53,691 nucleotides of DNA from the NCBI GenBank assembly GCA_017936125.1, contig JAGBGE010000019.1, positions 1-53,691 on the forward strand, read 5' to 3'. Origin of the DNA: Clostridia bacterium (lineage in GTDB: Bacteria > Bacillota_A > Clostridia > Oscillospirales > CAG-272). The notes beneath the pieces are model-generated. The model saw nothing but the letters and a program-made list of their open reading frames with translations. It did not search any database and was not told the DNA's origin. The translations under genes were made by a program, and so were the position numbers. Shown piece after piece: positions 8,184 to 16,049 of the stretch. The stretch's first letter is position 1. The number at the start of each line of letters is the position of its first letter.

Positions 8184-8978
8184 TTATTCAAATGAAATAT
8201 CAATTCTGCCTATTCCGCCGTTGACCTCTACGATGCTTGCACCGTTTCCTATCACGCGGGATGATGAAAGGCTTTCGCCGTCAAGGCGCAGGTCGCCAAG
8301 CGCCTTGTTGAGCTCAAGTGTATAGGAATCGCGTCCGCCGAGAAGCGTTATTTTCACCTCACCTACGCCGAGGTCAAGCTCGCTCTCGCCAAGCAGATCT
8401 GAGCTCAGATTCAGCGCGCCGACACCCATCTCGAGATCAAGATTTCTGATGCTGCCGCCGAGTATGCTTATCTCACCAGCACCGCCTTCGATATTGGCGT
8501 GATTGGTTACTGTGAGATTATCTATCACCGCCTGCCCTGCTCCAAGCTCGAGCGAGAGCGAAGCTGCCTCAAGCTTGCCTGCTGTGAATTTGCCGGCTCC
8601 CGTAGTAATATCCACGTCTGCAAGAATAATATCCTTCGGAACGTATATCGTTAATTGTGCGTCATTGTAATTTGCTTTATTGCGCGTTTTGTCACACACG
8701 GTGAGCGTGTTGCCTTTTACCTCAACCTCAAGGCGCTTGAGATTCGACTCGACGAGGAAAATCTCGCTCTCTACGATTTTGAAATCTGCTGCACCAACCT
8801 CGACGAAAAGTGATCTTATCTCTCCCTCGACGGTATAGCTTTTATTCTCGCCGACAGCAGAACCGCCCATCCCGGTAAAAATACCGACAATACTTATGAT
8901 TGCGCCTATAATACCCGCGATAAGAAGCACCGCAAGGGCTATCGCGCCGTATTTAATAAGCTTTTGCTCGCTCGTCAT
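8184..8978 (-). CDS. Membrane-anchored beta-helical protein, DUF4097/toastrack-like
   Basis: The 264-residue protein has one N-terminal transmembrane helix (about residues 10-36) and then repeated short beta-strand units rich in G-A-G (VGAADFKIV, TTGAGKFTA, LGAGQAVIDN, GGAGEISILGG, VGALNLSSDL). This is the pattern of the toastrack/DUF4097 'putative adhesin' fold, often found with cell-envelope stress genes. Its ATG overlaps the stop of the upstream LiaF-like gene (ATGA), so the two are translationally coupled. No enzymatic residues are apparent. Confidence 0.75.
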   Translation of the reverse strand: MTSEQKLIKYGAIALAVLLIAGIIGAIISIVGIFTGMGGSAVGENKSYTVEGEIRSLFVEVGAADFKIVESEIFLVESNLKRLEVEVKGNTLTVCDKTRNKANYNDAQLTIYVPKDIILADVDITTGAGKFTAGKLEAASLSLELGAGQAVIDNLTVTNHANIEGGAGEISILGGSIRNLDLEMGVGALNLSSDLLGESELDLGVGEVKITLLGGRDSYTLELNKALGDLRLDGESLSSSRVIGNGASIVEVNGGIGRIDISFE

Positions 8979-9640
8979 TTTATTTCAGCTCCTCCAAACA
9001 GACAAAGTCCCTTGATATGTACGGTTACACCCGACGTGCTTGTGACGATGCGATTATCCGACATACCGCCGAAGATAGATGTGGAGTCAATATCAACCAT
9101 TACGTTGGCAGGCAGGAGAATATCCACGCCGCCGAAAATAGCGGAAAGCTTAATTTCGCAGTCCTTCTCGATTATCGCATTACGCAGGTCGCACTTGATG
9201 CCGCCGAAAACAGCGTTCAGCTCCGCGCCCTCAAACACCTTGCCCGAGAAGTCCATATCGCTTCCCGAGAATGCCGCGAATCCCGAGGGAATATCGCTAT
9301 TCGTTTCGACCTTTTCTTCCTTGCCCGAGAATATGCCCTTAAAGATAAGCTTCAAGGCGATTATAATTATAATTGCAGGCACAATCAGCTTCCAAACAAG
9401 CGAAAAATCTATAATATCCTGCGCGCCGAGCAGAAGAATCACACCTATGCACAGACCGATTATGCCGCCTGTCTTATCTCTGTCTGTGATAAGTCCGATA
9501 AGGCTCGGAACAATTATAAAGAGAGTCCACCAGCCGTCAAACCACATACTGACGTCGGTCAAGCCGAGCGCGTTCAAGGCTATCACCACACCGACAGCGA
9601 GTAGCACCACGCCCCAGATTATATTGCTTACTTTTTTCAT
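8975..9640 (-). CDS. LiaF-like membrane protein
   Basis: The 221-residue protein begins with four hydrophobic segments (within residues 7-105: IIWGVVLLAVGVVIALNAL; TLFIIVPSLIGLIT; GIIGLCIGVILLLG; LIVPAIIIIIALKLIF). Its soluble tail has repeated FGG turns (AVFGGIKCDL, AIFGGVDILL, SIFGGMSD, CLFGGAEIK). This matches the LiaF/YvqF family, whose members restrain envelope-stress two-component systems, but no kinase or regulator is adjacent, so a signalling role is only inferred. AAAGGAG precedes the ATG. It overlaps the next gene by 4 bases. Confidence 0.75.
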   Translation of the reverse strand: MKKVSNIIWGVVLLAVGVVIALNALGLTDVSMWFDGWWTLFIIVPSLIGLITDRDKTGGIIGLCIGVILLLGAQDIIDFSLVWKLIVPAIIIIIALKLIFKGIFSGKEEKVETNSDIPSGFAAFSGSDMDFSGKVFEGAELNAVFGGIKCDLRNAIIEKDCEIKLSAIFGGVDILLPANVMVDIDSTSIFGGMSDNRIVTSTSGVTVHIKGLCLFGGAEIK

Positions 9641-9700
9641 TATTTATCTCCTTTCGGATTTTTTATTTATTATAAACTTATTTTCTCTGAAAATCAATAC

Positions 9701-10603
9701 TTATATTAAACTTTCTATCTCTAAAATCAGCGAAGCCGTATTGTCCTCCGAATACTCAATTTCCTCGGAAATAATTCTCGCCGCCTCGATTATCTCGGAC
9801 TCCGAGGGCTCGCCCTGCGCAAGATAATTCTCGAGCATTTCGGTGAGCAAAATTGCAAATCCTACCCTCGCGCGCAGATTGTCGCAGCTGTCTGCCACGC
9901 TGACGTGGCGGTAGATTAGGTAAGCCAAAAAACGCTCCGTATAAAGCGAATACTTCTCATCGGCAGTCTTGCCAACCGAGATAAGCGCTCTGTGCGACTC
10001 GCTAAGAAGCTCGGTCTCGGAGAAAATCTCCTGCCACTCGGAAGCGGTATGTAGCGAGCTTGGCAGATTATATTTTTCCTTGATTTTGACAATTCGCTCG
10101 CGATAAGGAATGCTTCTGTCTGCGAGAATCTCATATATTTCAACGCGCTCGGCAAACGTATCAAGCTCGGTTTCCTCGGGAATATCAAGGCTCTGCCTTT
10201 CTATCTCTGTAAAATCCCGATAACCGTCACTCGTCAGAATTATTCGCGCAGCCTCCTCGCAGGAAGCGCCGATTCCGCCCTCGGTGCGCTCGCCTATTTT
10301 GTGGTAAAAGCGCGGATGCTCCTTGCAAATCTCGGAGATATACCCCTCGCCGTAGTGCGAAATAAGACGGCAAAGCCCCGAGCCGTCAAGGAATGGGCAT
10401 CGCTCGTCACCTGTGAGCCTGATTTGCATTTCCTCACCGTCAATATGAGCGAAAATTTCCTCACGCTCTCCGCGCGGCAGAGCATTATACCTCGCTATCG
10501 TCTGCCCGTCAAGATATATTTCCCAGCCGACACAGCAGGAATGACGGCATTTATCTGCTATGCAAGCAAAGTTATTATAATATGAAGGAAAATATACTTT
10601 CAT
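9701..10603 (-). CDS. Cys-rich FliB-like (lysine-N-methylase family) protein
   Basis: The 300-residue protein has an N-terminal Cys cluster (C14, C19, C23, C24 in NNFACIADKCRHSCCVGWEI) and further cysteines at C69, C78 and C93, a pattern expected to bind Fe-S or zinc. This is the signature of the FliB family, annotated as flagellin lysine-N-methylase. No flagellar gene is visible here, and in many non-motile Clostridia the same family occurs alone, so the substrate is uncertain. The C-terminal half is helical and acidic. TAGGAG precedes the ATG. It is monocistronic. Confidence 0.7.
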   Translation of the reverse strand: MKVYFPSYYNNFACIADKCRHSCCVGWEIYLDGQTIARYNALPRGEREEIFAHIDGEEMQIRLTGDERCPFLDGSGLCRLISHYGEGYISEICKEHPRFYHKIGERTEGGIGASCEEAARIILTSDGYRDFTEIERQSLDIPEETELDTFAERVEIYEILADRSIPYRERIVKIKEKYNLPSSLHTASEWQEIFSETELLSESHRALISVGKTADEKYSLYTERFLAYLIYRHVSVADSCDNLRARVGFAILLTEMLENYLAQGEPSESEIIEAARIISEEIEYSEDNTASLILEIESLI

Positions 10604-10733
10604 TTATTTATTCTCCTATAAAAATCTCTAAAAATATTTTATCACAGTCAGGCGAAAAATGCAACAAAATCGGCAAAAAAGCGTTGCGCGAGAATTGTCG
10701 TTCTTTATTTTTTTATTTTTTCGGTAAAACATA

Positions 10734-10762
10734 TTGACAAAACAGATTTTTTTTGATAGAAT
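10734..10762 (+). promoter_or_regulatory. Promoter of the tRNA(CAU) gene
   Basis: TTGACA (10734-10739) and TAGAAT (10757-10762) have a 17-base spacer and lie 17 bases upstream of the tRNA 5' end. Confidence 0.75.
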
Positions 10763-10779
10763 AGATAAGCTTAATATAT

Positions 10780-10856
10780 GGAGCATTAGCTCAGTTGGTT
10801 AGAGCTACCGGCTCATAACCGGTCGGTCCAAGGTTCGAGTCCTTGATGCTCCACCA
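10780..10856 (+). tRNA. tRNA with CAU anticodon (Met, or Ile2)
   Basis: The cloverleaf is complete and every stem pairs: acceptor GGAGCAT/ATGCTCC, D-stem GCTC/GAGC, anticodon stem ACCGG/CCGGT with loop CTCATAA (anticodon 10814-10816), T-stem CAAGG/CCTTG with TTCGAGT, and encoded CCA. A CAU anticodon with a paired acceptor end fits elongator Met. It could also be the lysidine-modified Ile tRNA, which sequence alone does not separate here. A pseudo-copy of its 3' half lies 260 bases downstream. Confidence 0.95.
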
Positions 10857-10858
10857 AC

Positions 10859-10893
10859 AAAAAGAGGTCGCCCTTTGCGGTTGACCTCTTTTT
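10859..10893 (+). terminator. Terminator after tRNA(CAU)
   Basis: AAAAAGAGGTC and GACCTCTTTTT form a perfect 11-bp stem around a 13-base loop, ending in T5G. Pairing can extend: 10845-10869, which contains the tRNA 3' end, is complementary to 10883-10907 at 21 of 25 positions. Confidence 0.85.
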
Positions 10894-11193
10894 GTTTGCG
10901 GAATATCATAGATTTGTGCTTACGGCGACCGGTTTGAGCCGAAGGCTACATAATCAAGCGCGAGCGAGTCTGTGCTCGCACAAGTGAGCCGCGTGCAGAT
11001 TGCTCCGTGAGCGCATCGCGCTGGCGATGCGGAGTGCGCAGCACTAACGCCTATGGCGTGCTCACGAGGAGTATAACCGGTCGGTCCAAGGTTCGCATTT
11101 CCCACTCGAAGATCGACAAGCTCGCTTGTCGGGCGCAGAGTGTGGAAATATTGACGCAAAGCGTCAAAATCCTTGATAATCAATTACATTCCA
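10894..11193 (+). ncRNA. tRNA-like element A: tRNA(CAU) pseudo-copy carrying nested hairpin insertions
   Basis: No coding region or known RNA fits here. Bases 11073-11095 repeat 10815-10837 of the tRNA exactly (23 bases: anticodon-stem 3' strand to T-loop). The element keeps an anticodon stem (ACCGG 10928-10932, CCGGT 11077-11081) with about 144 bases in place of the loop. It also keeps a T-stem (CAAGG 11087-11091, CCTTG 11171-11175) with about 75 bases inserted after GGTTCG. The T-arm insert forms ATTTCCCACTC/GAGTGTGGAAAT around CGACAAGC/GCTTGTCG, then TTGACGC/GCGTCAA. The anticodon insert holds GCGAGC/GCTCGC, GCATCGC/GCGATGC, AGTGC/GCACT and ACGCC/GGCGT, the last three inside CTCCGTGAGC/GCTCACGAGGAG. 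GGAAT (10900-10904) and ATTCC (11188-11192) may close it. Transcription is unproven. Confidence 0.6.
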
Positions 11194-11329
11194 ATCGAAA
11201 AGCTTGCTCATCAGAGCTAATTCCCTATGCGTTGGCGGTATGACGGCTGCGCTTTTAATGACAGATGTCGAAAACGGTGGAGTATCTATACGCATTTTTT
11301 GGTGAAGGTGGAGAAATTTATTTTTTTGC
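11194..11329. other. Intergenic stretch with no recognised feature
   Basis: Between tRNA-like element A and the purine promoter I find no gene with a ribosome binding site, no strong hairpin and no repeat. It turns A/T-rich towards the promoter. Confidence 0.5.
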
Positions 11330-11358
11330 TTGACTTTTATATGATTATGTAGTATACT
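11330..11358 (+). promoter_or_regulatory. Sigma-A promoter of the purine operon
   Basis: TTGACT (11330-11335) and TATACT (11353-11358) have a 17-base spacer. The promoter is followed by a leader of roughly 215 bases with a riboswitch and then purE. The -10 box lies inside an 18-bp palindrome. Confidence 0.8.
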
Positions 11359-11363
11359 ACATA
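11346..11363. promoter_or_regulatory. Perfect 18-bp palindrome over the purine -10 box
   Basis: TATGTAGTATACTACATA is a perfect inverted repeat covering the -10 hexamer. A repressor dimer bound here would exclude RNA polymerase. It resembles neither the Bacillus PurR box nor the E. coli PurR box as I know them, so the regulator is unknown. Confidence 0.65.
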
Positions 11364-11399
11364 CTGTAAATATATTTTGTGCAGAGAAAACGCCCTGTG

Positions 11400-11489
11400 C
11401 AAAATCACAACGTCCTACGGCTGACGGATTTTGCGGAATTAACCGCAGTGTCGTAGTGACTCAATTTAATTTTGCCGACCGTCTGGGCG
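11400..11489 (+). ncRNA. ZTP riboswitch (pfl motif)
   Basis: The leader contains the conserved blocks of the ZTP/ZMP-sensing riboswitch in order: GGCTGACGGA (11419-11428), GCGGAATTAACCGC (11433-11446) and GCCGACCGTCTGGGCG (11474-11489). These match the known Fusobacterium ulcerans aptamer closely. ZTP rises when 10-formyl-tetrahydrofolate runs short. The last conserved bases (GGGCG) are also the first bases of a terminator stem, so ligand binding should prevent termination and switch the purine genes on. An earlier hairpin at about 11376-11405 carries CGCCC (11391-11395), which could also pair with GGGCG. Confidence 0.9.
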
Positions 11490-11524
11490 CACTTTCTTTT
11501 ACGGTGAAGTGCGCCCTTTTGATT
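11485..11524 (+). terminator. Riboswitch-controlled terminator before purE
   Basis: GGGCGCACTT (11485-11494) and AAGTGCGCCC (11507-11516) form a perfect 10-bp stem followed by TTTTGATTTTTG. Its 5' arm overlaps the 3' conserved block of the ZTP aptamer. Confidence 0.85.
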
Positions 11525-11581
11525 TTTGTTATTTTTATAACGCGTTTTTCGTAACGTTATGCGTTAGAAAGGAGATATATT

Positions 11582-12079
11582 ATGAAAAGGGTTGGAATCA
11601 TAATGGGAAGCGCAAGCGATCTTCCCGTAGTAAAAAAAGCAATAGATACGCTCGCGTCACTGGACGTTCCTTATGAGGTGCATGTTTACTCTGCCCATAG
11701 AACGCCCATTGAAGCGAGCGAATTTTCTTTAAGGGCTAGAGAGCGAGGCTTTGGAGTGATTATTGCCGCTGCGGGTATGGCTGCGCATTTAGCGGGAGTA
11801 ATAGCGTCAAAAACCACGCTTCCCGTAATCGGTATTCCTTGCAAATCGACTAATCTTGACGGGCTTGACGCGCTTCTCGCGACTGTACAGATGCCGTCGG
11901 GAATTCCCGTAGCTACCGTGGCTATCGACGGCGCCGCGAACGCCGCAATTCTCGCAGCGCAGATCCTCGCGCTTTCTGACGATGCCTTGGCTGAGAGATT
12001 GGAAGAAAAAAGACGTGAGTATACGGCTTCCGTGCTTGAAAAAAATGCTGAAATTGAAGCCGAGTTTAATAACAAATAA
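11582..12079 (+). CDS. purE: N5-carboxyaminoimidazole ribonucleotide mutase
   Basis: PurE converts N5-CAIR to CAIR in purine synthesis. The 165-residue protein has GSASD (9-13), the class I loop SAHRTP with His39, and the [15 protein letters not shown] segment. No purK is seen in the window, although class I PurE normally works with it. GAAAGGAG lies 7 bases before the ATG. It is the first gene of the 12-gene operon, about 57 bases after the riboswitch terminator. Confidence 0.95.
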   Translation: MKRVGIIMGSASDLPVVKKAIDTLASLDVPYEVHVYSAHRTPIEASEFSLRARERGFGVIIAAAGMAAHLAGVIASKTTLPVIGIPCKSTNLDGLDALLATVQMPSGIPVATVAIDGAANAAILAAQILALSDDALAERLEEKRREYTASVLEKNAEIEAEFNNK

Positions 12080-12118
12080 CTAAAATATAATTTATTAATT
12101 TTGAAAGGGAAGAAAAAA

Positions 12119-12799
12119 ATGAAGCTTGTTTACAGAGGAAAAACGAAGGATGTATTTGAACTTGAGAATGGCAATTATTTGCTGAAGTTTAAGGATGACT
12201 GTACCGGCAAGGACGGTGTGTTTGATCCCGGTGAGAACGCTGTCGGACTTACTATTGACGGAGTTGGCGACGTAAACCTCCGTATGTCTATCTATTTCTT
12301 TGATAAAATCAATGCCGCAGGAATTAAAACCCACTACGTAAGCGCAAATCTTGACGATACGACCATGGAGGTTATTCCTGCAAAGCCCTTCGGTAAGGGA
12401 CTCGAGGTTATCTGCCGTTATAAAGCTGTCGGAAGCTTCTACAGAAGATACAGCGATTATATCGAGGAGGGCGCAGACCTTCCCGCATACGTTGAGACTA
12501 CCTTCAAGAACGACGCTAAGGGCGATCCTCTCGTAACCAAGGACGGTCTTGTTGATCTTGGCGTTATGAGCGCAAAGCAGTACGATGACATCAAGATTAT
12601 GACCCAGAAGATCACCGCTATCGTAGCTGACGATCTTAAGGAAAAGGGACTTGAGCTTTACGATATCAAGTTCGAGTTCGGATATGACAAGGACGGCGAG
12701 GTTATTCTTATTGACGAGATTGCCTCCGGAAATATGCGAGTTTATAAGAATGGCGAGTACATCAATCCTATGACTCTCTCTGAGCTTTTCTTTGCATAA
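12119..12799 (+). CDS. purC: SAICAR synthase
   Basis: PurC joins aspartate to CAIR using ATP. The protein has 226 residues, with the N-terminal GKTKDVFE motif, [15 protein letters not shown] and [12 protein letters not shown]. The ATG at 12119 is chosen because AAAGGGAAG lies just upstream; an in-frame TTG at 12101 would start inside the ribosome binding site. It follows purE by 39 bases. Confidence 0.95.
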   Translation: MKLVYRGKTKDVFELENGNYLLKFKDDCTGKDGVFDPGENAVGLTIDGVGDVNLRMSIYFFDKINAAGIKTHYVSANLDDTTMEVIPAKPFGKGLEVICRYKAVGSFYRRYSDYIEEGADLPAYVETTFKNDAKGDPLVTKDGLVDLGVMSAKQYDDIKIMTQKITAIVADDLKEKGLELYDIKFEFGYDKDGEVILIDEIASGNMRVYKNGEYINPMTLSELFFA

Positions 12800-12844
12800 T
12801 TAAGTAATTTGTTTTCCACGCATCGTATAAAGAAAGGATAAAAA

Positions 12845-14269
12845 ATGGGCGGTTTTTTTGGAGTATGCAGTAAGGACTATGCCATATCCGACGTATTTTT
12901 CGGAACTGACTATCACTCTCACCTGGGAACGAGATCTGCGGGCATGGCAGCTTACGATAATCAAATAGGCCTTCAGAGAGTAATTCACAACATAGAGAAT
13001 TCACCCTTCAAAACCAAATTTGATCACGTTTTTAGCGAGATGAAGGGCGAGAGCGCCATTGGCTGTATCAGTGACTACGCGCCTCAGCCTCTGCTTATAA
13101 AATCAAGACTCGGCTCTTACGCAATATGCGTCACGGGCGTTGTAAACAATGCCGACGAGCTTGTTGAAGAATGTATTAACGATAGCGGCTTTCAATTTGA
13201 CACTATGACGGGCAGCGCGGTGAATACCACCGAGCTTGTAGCAGCTCTTATCGGCACGCGCTCCGATTTCGTACAGGGAATACGCTACGCGCAAGAAAAA
13301 ATTGAAGGCACCGTTTCTATTCTTATACTGAAAAATGACGGAAAAATTATTGCGGCGAGAGACAGACTCGGAAGATTGCCTCTCGTTATAGGCAAAAGCA
13401 GCGATGGCTACTGCGCCTCTCTCGAGCCGTTCTCGGCGTCTAAGCTCGGCTATGAAATTGTCAAGGAGCTTCGCGCGGCTGAGATAGTGGAAATCGGATG
13501 TGACGAATGCAGGGTTCTTGCAGAGGGATATAAGGAAATGAAGATGTGCTCATTCCTTTGGAGCTATTACGGATACCCTACGGCAACCTACGAGGGAAGC
13601 AACGTTGAGGTAATGCGTTATCGCAACGGAGAGATAATGGCTGAGCACGACAAGGCTGAGGGTAAGACCGAAAACATCGACTACGTCAGCGGTATTCCCG
13701 ACTCGGGAACTCCTCACGCCATAGGATATGCACATAAAAGCGGCATACCCTTTGCGAGAGCATTTATAAAATACACTCCGACCTGGGCAAGAATCTTTAC
13801 CCCATCAAAGCAATCGGAGAGAAGCCGAGTTGCCAAGATGAAGCAAATTCCCGTAAACGAGCTTATTGACGGTAAAAATCTCATTCTCGTTGACGACTCC
13901 ATAGTGAGAGGAACTCAGATCAGCGAAACGGTTGATTTCCTTTACGACAACGGAGCGAAATCGGTTCACATAAGATCCGCCTGCCCGCCTATAATGTATA
14001 GCTGTAAGTATCTCAACTTCTCAAGGTCTACAAGCGATATGGAGCTTATCACAAGGCGTATTATCGCCGATCTCGAGGGTGACGAGGGCGCAAATCATAT
14101 AGAAGAATACGGTGATTTCAACACCGAAAGAGGAAAAAAGCTTCGCGAGGAGCTGTGCAAGAGGTTGCATCTTGCATCTGTTGAATTCCAATCGCTCGAG
14201 GGAATAATTGACGCGATTGGTCTTGATCCCTGCCAGCTTTGTACATATTGCTGGAACGGAAAAGAATAA
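12845..14269 (+). CDS. purF: Amidophosphoribosyltransferase-like protein without the glutaminase nucleophile
   Basis: PurF makes phosphoribosylamine from PRPP. The C-terminal phosphoribosyltransferase half is intact, with LVDDSIVRGT (348-357). Cysteines suited to the [4Fe-4S] cluster of Bacillus-type PurF are present (C235, C380/C387, CQLCTYC near 463-469). The N-terminus, however, reads MGGFFGVCSK instead of M-C-G: the catalytic cysteine is glycine, and the HRGQE region reads HLGTRSAG. The glutaminase site should therefore be dead, leaving ammonia as nitrogen source, unless the frame truly starts elsewhere. AAAGGA precedes the ATG and no alternative start supplies a Cys. I have seen this MxGFFG variant in other Clostridia, so it is a lineage type rather than an error. 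Confidence 0.85.
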   Translation: MGGFFGVCSKDYAISDVFFGTDYHSHLGTRSAGMAAYDNQIGLQRVIHNIENSPFKTKFDHVFSEMKGESAIGCISDYAPQPLLIKSRLGSYAICVTGVVNNADELVEECINDSGFQFDTMTGSAVNTTELVAALIGTRSDFVQGIRYAQEKIEGTVSILILKNDGKIIAARDRLGRLPLVIGKSSDGYCASLEPFSASKLGYEIVKELRAAEIVEIGCDECRVLAEGYKEMKMCSFLWSYYGYPTATYEGSNVEVMRYRNGEIMAEHDKAEGKTENIDYVSGIPDSGTPHAIGYAHKSGIPFARAFIKYTPTWARIFTPSKQSERSRVAKMKQIPVNELIDGKNLILVDDSIVRGTQISETVDFLYDNGAKSVHIRSACPPIMYSCKYLNFSRSTSDMELITRRIIADLEGDEGANHIEEYGDFNTERGKKLREELCKRLHLASVEFQSLEGIIDAIGLDPCQLCTYCWNGKE

Positions 14270-14287
14270 AGAAAGGACACTTTTACT

Positions 14288-15337
14288 ATGCATTCACAAT
14301 CAAAATCAGATGCCTACGCTGCGGCGGGAGTGGATATTACCGCGGGCTATAAGGCTGTTGAGCTTATGAAATCACATATTGCGAGAACGAGAAACGACGG
14401 TTGTCTTGACGACGTAGGCGGCTTTGGCGGATGCTTTGGACTGAATCTATTCGGAATTGAAGAGCCCGTTCTGGTTTCGGGCACCGACGGTTGCGGTACT
14501 AAAGTAAAAATGGCTATACTGATGGACAAGCACGACACCATCGGTATTGATGCCGTAGCAATGTGCGTTAACGATATTATTTGCTGTGGCGCAAGACCTC
14601 TGTTCTTTCTTGACTACATCGCTTGCGGAAAGAATATTCCGGAAAAAATAGCTTCCATCGTCAGCGGCGTTGCCGAGGGATGCGTTCAGTCGGGCGCTGC
14701 TCTTATAGGCGGTGAAACCGCAGAGCATCCCGGTATGATGCCGGAGGAAGAATATGACCTTGCGGGATTTGCGGTTGGCATCGTTGATAAGAAAAAGATG
14801 CTTGACAATACCAGAATGGCAAAGGGCGACGTCGTTATCGCTCTTGCGTCAAGCGGAATTCATTCAAACGGATTCTCTCTGGTTCGCAAGGTGTTTGATA
14901 TAGATAACAATCCGGAAAGCCTTTATTCCTCCTGTGAAAGACTTGGCGGAAAATCTATTGCAGAAACCCTTCTTACTCCTACGAAAATCTACGTAAAGAG
15001 TGTTCTTAGTCTTCTTGAAAAGGTAGAAGTTAAGGGTATTTCACACATCACGGGCGGCGGATTCTATGAAAATATTCCTAGAAGCATTCCCGACGGTCTT
15101 GGGGCAAGGATAAACAAGGACTCCGTAAAAATCCTTCCTATCTTCAAGCTTATCGCGGAAAAGGGCGGCATCAGCGAGCGCGATATGTTCAACACCTTCA
15201 ATATGGGCGTAGGTATGAGCATAGTTGTCTCCGCTGATGATGCTGAAAGATCGCTTGAAATTCTCAGAGCGAATGGCGAGGACGCATATGTTATCGGAGA
15301 GATAATCGAGTCCGAGGAAAAGATTACTATATGCTAA
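14288..15337 (+). CDS. purM: AIR synthase (FGAM cyclo-ligase)
   Basis: PurM closes the imidazole ring using ATP. The 349-residue protein shows YAAAGVDITAG, GTDGCGTKVKMA, FLDYIACG, IGGETAEHPGMM and ITGGGFYENIPR, the family's main motifs. AAAGGAC lies before the ATG, 18 bases after purF. The 69-base gap that follows contains a weak hairpin (GCTAAG 15340-15345 / CTTAGC 15363-15368). Confidence 0.96.
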   Translation: MHSQSKSDAYAAAGVDITAGYKAVELMKSHIARTRNDGCLDDVGGFGGCFGLNLFGIEEPVLVSGTDGCGTKVKMAILMDKHDTIGIDAVAMCVNDIICCGARPLFFLDYIACGKNIPEKIASIVSGVAEGCVQSGAALIGGETAEHPGMMPEEEYDLAGFAVGIVDKKKMLDNTRMAKGDVVIALASSGIHSNGFSLVRKVFDIDNNPESLYSSCERLGGKSIAETLLTPTKIYVKSVLSLLEKVEVKGISHITGGGFYENIPRSIPDGLGARINKDSVKILPIFKLIAEKGGISERDMFNTFNMGVGMSIVVSADDAERSLEILRANGEDAYVIGEIIESEEKITIC

Positions 15338-15406
15338 ATGCTAAGGGGAATGTTTTTAACTTCTTAGCCTTGCTTTTAATATAAAAAAATCGGAGGTCGC
15401 CAAATA

Positions 15407-16048
15407 ATGACCGATAAAATTAAAAAAATAGGCGTGCTGGTATCGGGCGGCGGAACAAATCTTCAGGCTCTTATTGATGCCGAGGCAGCCGGCAAGCTGG
15501 GAAATGGAAAAATCTCGCTTGTTATTTCCTCAAAGCCCGAGGTCTACGCCCTTGAAAGAGCAAAGAACAACGGTATCGAAGGCGTCGTTTTGTCAAGAAA
15601 GGATTACGACTCGATCCGTGATTATTCCCGCGCTCTTGCGGATATGCTTTCTTCAAGACAGATTGATCTCGTGGTTCTGGCGGGCTTCCTCACCATTATA
15701 GATGAAAATATGTACGAAAGATTTCCAAGCAGGATAATTAACGTACACCCCGCGCTTATTCCCTCCTTCTGCGGCAAGGGCTATTACGGACTGCGCGTTC
15801 ATGAGGCGGCTCTTGAAAAAGGAGTTAAAGTTACGGGCGCTACGGTACATATCGTAACACCCGAGTGCGATGCAGGCCCCATTATACTGCAAAAGGCGGT
15901 TGAGATCATAGAGGGCGACACTCCCGAAACGCTCCAAAGACGCGTAATGGAGGAGGCGGAATGGAAAATACTTCCCGAGGCGGTAAGACTGTTCTGCGAG
16001 GACAGAATAATTATTGAAAACAACAAGGTTCATATAAAGGGGGATTAA
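15407..16048 (+). CDS. purN: GAR transformylase (10-formyl-THF dependent)
   Basis: PurN formylates glycinamide ribonucleotide with 10-formyl-tetrahydrofolate. The 213-residue protein has VSGGGTNLQALI, the catalytic stretch INVHPALIPSFCG with Asn and His, and a conserved GATVHIVTPECDAGPII. TCGGAGG precedes the ATG. It ends one base before the next gene. Confidence 0.95.
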   Translation: MTDKIKKIGVLVSGGGTNLQALIDAEAAGKLGNGKISLVISSKPEVYALERAKNNGIEGVVLSRKDYDSIRDYSRALADMLSSRQIDLVVLAGFLTIIDENMYERFPSRIINVHPALIPSFCGKGYYGLRVHEAALEKGVKVTGATVHIVTPECDAGPIILQKAVEIIEGDTPETLQRRVMEEAEWKILPEAVRLFCEDRIIIENNKVHIKGD

Positions 16049-16049
16049 A

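Noticed and set aside
10815..11095. tRNA 3' duplication as attL/attR of an integrated element
   Set aside because: Only about 235 bases lie between the two copies, there is no integrase, and the copy starts at the anticodon and is interrupted in the T-loop, unlike a clean att repeat.
10920..11243. Short open frames on both strands over element A
   Set aside because: They run through tRNA-derived sequence and palindromes, with no start signals; the region reads as structured RNA or repeat, not protein.
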